Source: Candidatus Omnitrophota bacterium
Lineage (GTDB): Bacteria; Hinthialibacterota; Hinthialibacteria; Hinthialibacterales; JAKPRU01
Assembly (NCBI GenBank): GCA_029557025.1
Contig: JAKPRU010000321.1
Coordinates: 1-7,006 of the forward strand
Direction: 5' to 3'
DNA: 7,006 bases
The notes under the pieces are model-generated. The model was not told the origin of the DNA. It saw only the letters and a program-made list of their open reading frames with translations, and did not search any database. Below are positions 1 to 5,417 of the stretch, one piece after another (position 1 is the first letter of the stretch; each line of letters opens with the position of its first letter). The translations under genes and the position numbers were made by a program.

Positions 1-187
1 TTTTTCAGTCGGATTGAAACCTGTCATGAACGTATCCTTTCTTTGGGGGCCTTCCGGTCTGATTATCGCGGGCATTATAGAATCCTGTACTCGAACTTGC
101 CATTATTATTCCACAGACCGGTAGTGTATTGGGCCTGTAAGGGTATAGAATTGCAGGCAAGACAGTCTATGAGACGGAGGAGACGCA
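1..187. other. Leader region with no recognisable gene
   Basis: This stretch lies upstream of the DUF4432 gene. The frame open from 43 across it overlaps the DUF4432 gene out of phase and its translation resembles no family I know, so I do not call it. The octamer TATAGAAT occurs twice, at 76-83 and 144-151. Each contains a possible -10 hexamer, but neither has a convincing -35 at the right distance, so no promoter is assigned. No tRNA-like cloverleaf or terminator is visible. Confidence 0.5.
176..182 (+). promoter_or_regulatory. Ribosome binding site of the DUF4432 gene
   Basis: GGAGGAG lies five bases before the ATG at 188. It is a strong Shine-Dalgarno match and settles the start of the DUF4432 gene. 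Confidence 0.8.
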
Positions 188-1264
188 ATGAAAGTTTTTG
201 GAGAGAGCTATCAGGCCGGTCAAATCCGCCGACTGATCGGGCGGACCCAGCAGATCGGTGGGATTCGACAAGGACGATTCGAAGGCGGGCCGGAAGATCG
301 CGCGCGGTTCTTGCAGTTCGAGACCGGCACGGGATTCATGTTCACTGTGCTGCCGGACCGTGGAATGGATATTGCCTCGGCGAAATACGGCGGGGCCTCT
401 CTATCCTGGGACTCGCCGTGCGGGGAAGTGCATCCTTCATTTTACGAACCGCAAGGATTGGGTTGGCTGCGGACTTTTTTCGGTGGATTAGTGTGTACAT
501 GCGGGCTGACCTGGATGGGATCGCCTTGCGTGGATGAGGGGATCGAGCTGGGGCTGCACGGCCGGTATTCGCATTTGCCGTGCCGGAATCTGAAAGTGGG
601 TGAGGAATGGAATGGGAACGAATGCATTCTCTGGGCGGAAGGCGAAATGAGGGAAACGGTCGTTTTTGGCGTGAACGTCCTGCTGCGGCGCAAAATATCC
701 ACCGCGTTGGGATCGAACACCCTGACCATCGAAGATACGGTGACTAATGAGGGATTCGAGGCGACTCCCCACATGCTTCTGTATCATATCAATCTGGGAT
801 TTCCGGTGGTATCGCCGAACAGCTGCCTGCTGTCACCGGCAAAACAAGTGCAGCCGAGGGACGAAGAGGCTGCCGATGGTTTCGAGCGATATAACCGGTT
901 CGACGATCCGCAGAGCGGATACAAGGAAAAGGTGTATTTCCACGAAATGCCCTCGGACCGAAAAGGGATGGTTACCGTCGCGGTTGTGAATAAAGGATTT
1001 CAGAATCGGCGCGGCTTGGGGGTCATGGTTCGATATCGGCAGAAGGAATTGCCTCGGTTCATCCAGTGGAAAAACATGGGGACCACGACTTATGTATGTG
1101 GTCTGGAACCGGCGAACGCACTGGTGATGGGCCGCGCTCATGAGAGAAAGCATGGCAAATTACAGACCCTTGCCGCGGGAGAAACCCGGCAATACCGGGT
1201 GGAGATCGGGGTGTTGCCGGATAAAGCGGCCATTGCAGAGATTGAACACACCATCAGGGGATAG
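188..1264 (+). CDS. DUF4432 family protein (aldose 1-epimerase / galactose mutarotase-like)
   Basis: A 358-residue protein with the sequence marks of the DUF4432 branch of the galactose-mutarotase superfamily: RGMDI at 58-62, GGLVCTCGLTWMGSP at 99-113, GLHGR at 122-126, YHINLGFP at 199-206 and QWKNMGTTTYVCGLEPAN at 293-310. By analogy with GalM, His200 and Glu307 are the likely acid and base, and His124 may help bind sugar; this is inferred from motif position only. The family is expected to interconvert anomers or related forms of a sugar, but the substrate of this branch is not established. There is no signal peptide or membrane segment, so it should be cytoplasmic. It stands alone on its strand and no neighbouring catabolic gene hints at a substrate. 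Length is normal and no defect is visible. Family assignment is strong; the reaction is uncertain. Confidence 0.88.
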   Translation: MKVFGESYQAGQIRRLIGRTQQIGGIRQGRFEGGPEDRARFLQFETGTGFMFTVLPDRGMDIASAKYGGASLSWDSPCGEVHPSFYEPQGLGWLRTFFGGLVCTCGLTWMGSPCVDEGIELGLHGRYSHLPCRNLKVGEEWNGNECILWAEGEMRETVVFGVNVLLRRKISTALGSNTLTIEDTVTNEGFEATPHMLLYHINLGFPVVSPNSCLLSPAKQVQPRDEEAADGFERYNRFDDPQSGYKEKVYFHEMPSDRKGMVTVAVVNKGFQNRRGLGVMVRYRQKELPRFIQWKNMGTTTYVCGLEPANALVMGRAHERKHGKLQTLAAGETRQYRVEIGVLPDKAAIAEIEHTIRG

Positions 1265-1395
1265 CCGCCGCCACAGGCTGGAAGCCTGTGCCCCACCCAA
1301 TTCTCTCTCCCACTGGAAGAGGATTTGGATAAGACAGATTCCGGGTGGCACCGGCATCTTGCCGGTGATTCTCGCCGGTGATACCAACACAGAAA
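1265..1395. repeat. Convergent spacer with paired palindromic repeats (REP-like)
   Basis: Between the stop codons of two converging genes lie two inverted repeats of the same design, an 8-bp perfect stem closed by a 3-base loop: CACAGGCT-gga-AGCCTGTG at 1272-1290 and CACCGGCA-tct-TGCCGGTG at 1349-1367. The nonamer GCCGGTGAT of the second unit recurs at 1374-1382, as though a third unit were half present. Translated fragments such as GTGILPVIL (plus strand) and TGKMPVP (minus strand) resemble a dispersed intergenic repeat I have met in Planctomycetes/Verrucomicrobia-like genomes. That link is from memory, not a search. The stems could act as a bidirectional terminator or mRNA stabiliser for both genes, but there is no clear U-tract. 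Confidence 0.7.
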
Positions 1396-2199
1396 TCATC
1401 CTGCGGCGGAAACGGAAGGGAACTCCGACAGAGAGGCCTGTTTCTCTTTCAGGGTCTCCAGACGCTGATGGAACTTATCCAGGTAAGGACTCTTGCGCGG
1501 CTGTGAGGACAGGATCCGTATGGCTTCCTCGCACGCCTCCCGCGCCTGGTCGAAATGCCGGCTTTGCTCCAGGGATTCGCAGAGAAAGTTATATCCCTCC
1601 CCCACTTTGCCGGGGAATATGATGTCGAAGAAATACACCGTGCTGGGGCGGTCCAATACCCTGTCGAAGAAGTCCTGGGAGAAATAGATCGTACGGATAA
1701 CCACTTCGTTGCTGCGATAGAGGGGAAGGATTCTTTCGAAAAGGGGGATCAGGCGATCCATCAATTTTCGAGCGCGGCGGATTTGCACGGGCATATCGCG
1801 ACGGGCCGCGGCCAGAACCTGACGATCCAGTTGGCGCAGTCCGCGCAGGTGATTGTTGTCGTTGATCTCATCCTCGGAGGCATAGAACTCCAGCAGGCGG
1901 GCATTTCCGCGAGCTTTGTCCAGTTCATGCCATAATTCGCCCAGAAACTTGTCGAATAACCGCTGGTGTTTGCAGCTGATATCGCCACGGTCTGTTACGC
2001 GATACAGAATGTGAGAGAGATCTTTCAAAACACGCAGGTGTTTTTCCAGGATTCGATCAATATAACTGTGCGATGGAACCTGGGTTCGTTCCGAGATTTC
2101 AAAAAGGCTCTCTAAAACTCTTCTCAGTTGATAAATTCCTTTGATGAACCGGACGCGAAGGTTATTGCGCCAATTCAGCTGGGGATCGTGCTCGTACAC
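1396..2199 (-). CDS. Unrecognised all-helical protein, partner of the GT9 gene
   Basis: I do not recognise this 267-residue protein. It is predicted by eye to be almost wholly alpha-helical, rich in Arg, Leu and Glu, soluble, and without signal peptide or membrane segment. Visible landmarks are LLEFYASEDEINDNNHLRG at 102-120, an Arg-rich helix around 139-150 (IRRARKLMDRL), and a C-terminal segment at about 201-254 (GYNFLCESL..FDQAREACEEAIRIL) that looks like a single TPR-type helix pair. The start is taken as GTG at 2199 because AGGAAG sits six bases upstream, overlapping the GT9 stop. The frame stays open further upstream, but that would overlap the end of the GT9 gene. The tight spacing implies co-transcription and probably translational coupling. 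A scaffold or accessory role for the glycosyltransferase is possible but unproven. Confidence 0.75.
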   Translation of the reverse strand: MYEHDPQLNWRNNLRVRFIKGIYQLRRVLESLFEISERTQVPSHSYIDRILEKHLRVLKDLSHILYRVTDRGDISCKHQRLFDKFLGELWHELDKARGNARLLEFYASEDEINDNNHLRGLRQLDRQVLAAARRDMPVQIRRARKLMDRLIPLFERILPLYRSNEVVIRTIYFSQDFFDRVLDRPSTVYFFDIIFPGKVGEGYNFLCESLEQSRHFDQAREACEEAIRILSSQPRKSPYLDKFHQRLETLKEKQASLSEFPSVSAAG

Positions 2200-2205
2200 A
2201 GGTTT

Positions 2206-2211
2206 CTTCCT
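2206..2211 (-). promoter_or_regulatory. Ribosome binding site deciding a GTG start
   Basis: AGGAAG on the minus strand overlaps the TAG stop of the GT9 gene (2212-2210) and lies six bases before GTG 2199-2197. It supports this start over longer in-frame versions that would overlap the GT9 gene, and suggests translational coupling. Confidence 0.6.
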
Positions 2212-3346
2212 ACCGGCCCACCAGGGCGAATTGCTCCCGAACGGCATTCCAAACCCGGTCCGCGGAGAGGGACTGCATACAATCCGGCTTCCGGTCACAG
2301 TCGGGCAAATAACACCCCAGGCAGTCCACAGCCCCCTGCAAAATGCTTCCTTGACCGTACAACTCCAGTTCTGCCGAGGAAGTCGGCCCAACAGGGACAA
2401 CTACACGCTTACCTAATCCCAGGGCAAAATGCAAGCCGAGGGTGTCTCCGGTGACCACGACATCGCACAGATTCATAATGGCCGCAAATTCGGCGAGTGA
2501 GTTGTCTCCGCCGGTGTCGATCACGGACGTTGAGATGTGTTTCCGCAGATATTCCGCACGGTCCGTATCCTCCGGGCCGTACAGCAGGAACACAGTTGCG
2601 CCGAGTTCCGAGTGTGCCCGTTCCGCAATTGACTGAAATCCTTCCGCGGTCCACGCTTTCTTTTTCCACCGTCCTCCTGAACCGATATTCAATCCAAGAA
2701 CAGGTTTGGTGAAATCAACCTTCCATTCTTCTTTTGCGCGCCGGTTTACTTTTTCCGTACATTCGGGTGAAATGGGAACCTGGATTTTTCCGACGGGGCC
2801 ATCAAGATGGAGAATCTCCAGCATGAGGTCCTGGTATGTTTTCGTGTTGGCCCGCTTGAGATCATCCCACAGGCTCATCTGCACGTAGGGAATCCCGGCT
2901 GGATCGAACGGTCTGACCGCTCCCTCCGGTGTGCGACCGAACCCACGTTTCTCCTTTGCCTGAACCAGCTCCGAAACAGCCGTGCTTTCCGGGTCCAGGT
3001 CCAGACCGCAGACCAGATCGAATCCCTCCACGGCCAGAATTGCGAGGGTTCCGGGAGTAAGGGCCAGCACGCGGTCAATCGGCTCGATGTTCGCCAGCAG
3101 GGGAACGGCGGAAGGCGCCGTGATCCAGGTAATGTGCGCGTCCGGCTCGGCATGACGGAGCGGTTCCAGCAAAGCCGTTGTCCGCAGCACATCACCGGCG
3201 GCACCCAGTTTTACGATCAGAATGCGCCGGGAGATTTTCGCTTCATAAGGGCAGTTTGCGCAGACAACCCCCTCGCGTTTATGCGGTCGGCAGGGGCGAT
3301 CCCCGATATACCAGCGGCAGTCCGTATGGATGAATCGGTCTTTCAT
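2210..3346 (-). CDS. Glycosyltransferase family 9 (heptosyltransferase-like)
   Basis: A 378-residue GT-B glycosyltransferase of family 9, the family of ADP-heptose:LPS heptosyltransferases. The N-terminal Rossmann domain opens with RILIVKLGAAGDVLRTTALL (41-60), the classic GT9 start. The C-terminal nucleotide-sugar domain shows LGLNIGSGGRWKKKAW (217-232), TGDTLGLHFALGLGKRVV (299-316) and GPTSSAELELYG (320-331). There are two cysteine clusters: an extension before the Rossmann fold with Cys10, 19, 29 and 32 plus His22, and a tail with Cys342, 345, 350 and 356. Such clusters occur in some GT9 relatives and may bind a metal, which is inferred. The protein is probably cytoplasmic or at the inner membrane, adding a sugar to a surface glycan; the donor is unknown. 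The start is taken at ATG 3346, where homology begins. The frame stays open to 3967, but the extra residues resemble nothing and lie opposite the cyclo-ligase gene. No clear ribosome binding site is present. Confidence 0.9.
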   Translation of the reverse strand: MKDRFIHTDCRWYIGDRPCRPHKREGVVCANCPYEAKISRRILIVKLGAAGDVLRTTALLEPLRHAEPDAHITWITAPSAVPLLANIEPIDRVLALTPGTLAILAVEGFDLVCGLDLDPESTAVSELVQAKEKRGFGRTPEGAVRPFDPAGIPYVQMSLWDDLKRANTKTYQDLMLEILHLDGPVGKIQVPISPECTEKVNRRAKEEWKVDFTKPVLGLNIGSGGRWKKKAWTAEGFQSIAERAHSELGATVFLLYGPEDTDRAEYLRKHISTSVIDTGGDNSLAEFAAIMNLCDVVVTGDTLGLHFALGLGKRVVVPVGPTSSAELELYGQGSILQGAVDCLGCYLPDCDRKPDCMQSLSADRVWNAVREQFALVGR

Positions 3347-3619
3347 GCCGGAGATTGTGGCGTAACAAGGCCACGTTGTCGATGGTGAGGCGCAGTAGAC
3401 GATGTAAACAGACAGAAACCGCAGGCAGGCCGGCGGTGCTCCGCGAAAACACCCAGGATGCTGCGACCCTCCACAAAAAATATCGCTGCTTCGCGGTTTG
3501 TGCGGATTGGAGTATTCGCGCCAAAAGGCAACAAGGGTTTCCGGTTCCCATGGCCTCTCTTTGCTGGAGAGAGGAATGGTGAGAGTTTTTAAATCCTGGG
3601 AAGGATACTTTTTGCGTAC
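3347..3619. other. Structured spacer between divergent genes
   Basis: This 273-base divergent spacer must hold the control regions of both flanking units, yet I find no convincing sigma-70 promoter on either strand. It is rich in potential hairpins. GTGGC/GCCAC (3357-3361 with 3370-3374) lies ten bases before the GT9 start. CACAAA/TTTGTG (3472-3477 with 3497-3502) encloses CGC/GCG (3484-3486 with 3493-3495). An interrupted stem pairs CCG, GAAA and CCC (3441-3454) with GGGTTTCCGG (3535-3544), and there is a perfect hairpin at 3554-3574. The middle part could be a small structured RNA; see the finding on a 6S-like candidate. Frames open across it give no protein I recognise. Confidence 0.45.
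3554..3574 (+). promoter_or_regulatory. Leader hairpin before the cyclo-ligase-TsaE gene
   Basis: CCTCTCT (3554-3560) and AGAGAGG (3568-3574) form a perfect 7-bp stem with a 7-base loop. Outer CCAT/ATGG (3548-3551 with 3576-3579) can extend it across a small mismatch. It lies 45 bases upstream of the ATG at 3620, so it would be in the mRNA leader or at the 3' end of an upstream small RNA. No U-tract follows directly. The structure is seen; the role is unknown. Confidence 0.4.
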
Positions 3620-4684
3620 ATGGAAACGACCTTTATGCCGGAAAAGCAGGCGATTCGGGATCGGATTCGTGAACAAAGGCGGAATCTGGCTCCGTCTGTG
3701 CTTGCCTATAAGAGCCGGTGTATCACGCGGCAGGCACTCGAACTGATCCGCCGGACAGGCGCGCAGAACATCACGGTTTTCACAAGCCTCCCAGGGGAAC
3801 CGGACACGACGGAACTGATCCATGAAATCCTTCAGATGAATTGCACTCTCTCCCTTCCGCGCGTGGAGGGCAAGAATCTCACGTTCTACAGGGTTTCCGA
3901 TCCCGAAAACCAAATTCTGGCGGTCCCGCCATACAACATCAGGGAACCCATTCCGAATCGTTGCCAAGTCTCGAATCTTCAGTCCATGGATTTAATTTTC
4001 ACTCCCGGCTTGGCGTTCGATATCGAGGGGAACCGGCTGGGACAAGGGGCAGGATTTTATGACCGGTTCTTCTCGTCATTTCCTGCGCCCCTGCCGATGC
4101 GGGTCGGGCTGGGCTTTGAATTTCAGATGCACCGCACGATCCCGCATCGGGAATCCGATGTGCCGATAGACGGTGTTATCACGGAAGAGCGGTTCTTCCG
4201 TCCTCGTCACAGCATCATTGTCACCCATTCGCCCGAAGAGACCCGCCGACTTGGAGAGCAGCTGGCAAATCGCTTGGCTCCGAATACCATCCTGGGATTA
4301 CGGGGACCGCTGGGCTGCGGAAAGACTGTTCTTGTCCAGGGATTGGCAAGAGGATTCGGCGTTGCGGAAGACATCGTGAGTCAGACTTTCACCCTGGCGA
4401 AGGAATATCGAACCTCAAAAGGCGCGCTTTGGCATGTGGATCTATACCGTTTGACCAACGAATCGGAGATTGACATGGGATTCTGGTCAGAGATTCTCGA
4501 AGGGCCGGGACTTAAAGCGATTGAGTGGAGCGAACGGTTGGGAGATCGTCTGCCGCTGGATGCCGTCATTGCAGAGGCCACCGTTACAGGCGAGAATCGC
4601 CGTACATGGTCATTGGCGACTTTCCTGAACAGTCAGTGGGATTTGCACGATTTTTTGCGTGGTTTCGGACACATCGAAAGTTGA
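3620..4684 (+). CDS. tsaE: Fusion: 5-formyltetrahydrofolate cyclo-ligase + tRNA t6A ATPase TsaE
   Basis: One uninterrupted 354-residue frame carries two complete domains. Residues about 6-192 are 5-formyltetrahydrofolate cyclo-ligase (MTHFS/YgfA), which converts 5-formyl-THF and ATP to 5,10-methenyl-THF: KQAIRDRIREQRRNL (9-23), FTSLPGEPDTTELI (54-67), LPRVEGKNLTFYRV (79-92), the signature RLGQGAGFYDRF (139-150) and IPHRESDVPIDGVITEE (174-190). Residues about 198-345 are TsaE, the ATPase of the TsaB-TsaD-TsaE complex: SPEETRRLGEQL (204-215), Walker A GPLGCGKT (229-236), SQTFTLAKEY (254-263, where SPTF is usual), HVDLYRL (272-278) and IEWSERL (301-307). The linker is only a few residues. ATG 3620 is the first possible start after an in-frame stop at 3590; GGGAAGGA upstream is 14 bases away, so Met6 (3635) is an alternative. 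The next gene, tsaB, follows after 12 bases. Both proteins are cytoplasmic. Confidence 0.92.
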   Translation: METTFMPEKQAIRDRIREQRRNLAPSVLAYKSRCITRQALELIRRTGAQNITVFTSLPGEPDTTELIHEILQMNCTLSLPRVEGKNLTFYRVSDPENQILAVPPYNIREPIPNRCQVSNLQSMDLIFTPGLAFDIEGNRLGQGAGFYDRFFSSFPAPLPMRVGLGFEFQMHRTIPHRESDVPIDGVITEERFFRPRHSIIVTHSPEETRRLGEQLANRLAPNTILGLRGPLGCGKTVLVQGLARGFGVAEDIVSQTFTLAKEYRTSKGALWHVDLYRLTNESEIDMGFWSEILEGPGLKAIEWSERLGDRLPLDAVIAEATVTGENRRTWSLATFLNSQWDLHDFLRGFGHIES

Positions 4685-4689
4685 AGGAG
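4684..4689 (+). promoter_or_regulatory. Ribosome binding site of tsaB
   Basis: AAGGAG overlaps the last base of the preceding TGA stop and lies seven bases before GTG 4697. It fixes the GTG as the start of tsaB; a nearby ATG at 4692 is out of frame. The overlap suggests coupled translation of the fusion gene and tsaB. Confidence 0.8.
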
Positions 4690-4696
4690 ACATGGG

Positions 4697-5404
4697 GTGC
4701 CGGTTCTGGGTATTGATACGTCAACGAAATTTGTTGCCGCCGGGTTGTGGGGCGACGAGGGATTTCTTGGAGAGATATGCGGGGCCGGACATCTGCTCGA
4801 CAGCGAACGCCTCCTTTCACTGATTATGATTCTATTGGAGTCATCAGGAAGGAACCTGGAAGATCTGACCGGGATTGGCGCAGTGGTCGGGCCGGGCGCA
4901 TTTACCGGCCTGAGAGTCGGGATCGGGACAGTGCAGGGATTGGCCGAAAGCAGGCATCTGCCGGTGGTGGGGTTGTGTTCCCTGGAGGTTCTGGCGTTCG
5001 GGTGTGGCACTGTAGGACAGACGGTTTGCCCGTTGATTTATGCGCGAAAGGGGTATGTGTATGCGGCGTTGTATGAAGCAACCGCGCAGGGATTACGGGA
5101 GTTGCGGTCTCCCGCAACGTGTCAGCCGGAAGAAATCGTTCCCTGGATCACAAAGCCGGTCCTGTTTGTCGGAAGCGGTTTTGGGGTGCATCGGGAGTTC
5201 TATCGCGAGGTCCTCAAGGAGAGAGTTCTGGAACCGCCTGAATCTCTTTTGCATCCTTCCCTGGGTCGAAGCACCGCCTATCTCGCCTATCGGGCGCTGT
5301 TGGAGGGAAAGGGGCACGATCCCGCGCTTCTTCTACCGGAATATCTTGGTGCATCCACAGCGGAGATCAACTGGAAGAAACGGCACAGGGAATCGACTTC
5401 TTGA
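4697..5404 (+). CDS. tsaB: tRNA threonylcarbamoyladenosine biosynthesis protein TsaB
   Basis: A 235-residue ASKHA-fold protein matching TsaB, the non-catalytic partner that dimerises with TsaD and recruits TsaE to transfer threonylcarbamoyl to A37 of ANN-decoding tRNAs. Diagnostic segments are VLGIDTST (3-10), HLLDSERLLSLI (32-43), GPGAFTGLRVGIGTVQGLA (65-83) and YARKGYVYAALYE (115-127). The last usually begins with Asp rather than the Tyr seen here (DARRGEVYAA-type). The C-terminal LLPEYLGASTAEINW (212-226) corresponds to the usual 'YLR.S.AE' end. Length is typical of full-size TsaB. It starts at GTG and sits directly behind the TsaE-containing fusion, so two complex members are made from one message. 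The usual followers rimI and tsaD are absent here. Its stop abuts that of the converging DUF342 gene with no base between. Confidence 0.93.
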   Translation: MPVLGIDTSTKFVAAGLWGDEGFLGEICGAGHLLDSERLLSLIMILLESSGRNLEDLTGIGAVVGPGAFTGLRVGIGTVQGLAESRHLPVVGLCSLEVLAFGCGTVGQTVCPLIYARKGYVYAALYEATAQGLRELRSPATCQPEEIVPWITKPVLFVGSGFGVHREFYREVLKERVLEPPESLLHPSLGRSTAYLAYRALLEGKGHDPALLLPEYLGASTAEINWKKRHRESTS

Positions 5405-5417
5405 CTACTCAAGATCG
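5394..5417. terminator. Stop-codon hairpin between convergent genes
   Basis: TCTTGA (5399-5404) and TCAAGA (5409-5414) form a perfect 6-bp stem with a 4-base loop. CGA/TCG (5394-5396 with 5415-5417) can extend it with a 2-base bulge. The stop codons of tsaB (5402-5404) and of the opposing DUF342 gene (5407-5405) fall within it. With no spacer between the genes this is the only candidate for a shared terminator, but the stem is AT-rich and no U-tract follows on either strand, so the function is doubtful. Confidence 0.3.

Noticed and set aside
76..151. Two TATAGAAT octamers as promoters of the DUF4432 gene
   Set aside because: Neither has a -35-like hexamer at 16-18 bases, so a promoter call would rest on a short AT-rich match alone.
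43..537. A 164-codon Arg-rich frame at the left end
   Set aside because: It overlaps the DUF4432 gene out of frame and its Arg- and Ser-rich translation looks like an off-frame reading.
1140..1622. A 160-codon frame running through the convergent spacer
   Set aside because: It overlaps the end of one gene and the antisense of another. The middle part is just the palindromic repeats read as protein (GTGILPV).
3279..3551. A 90-codon minus-strand frame in the divergent spacer
   Set aside because: It overlaps the start of the GT9 gene in another frame, and I could match it to no family. A remnant gene cannot be excluded.
3347..3967. An extension of the GT9 frame by about 207 residues upstream of its ATG
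   Set aside because: The extra residues show no domain, the frame runs opposite the cyclo-ligase domain, and the GT9 family pattern begins at the chosen start.
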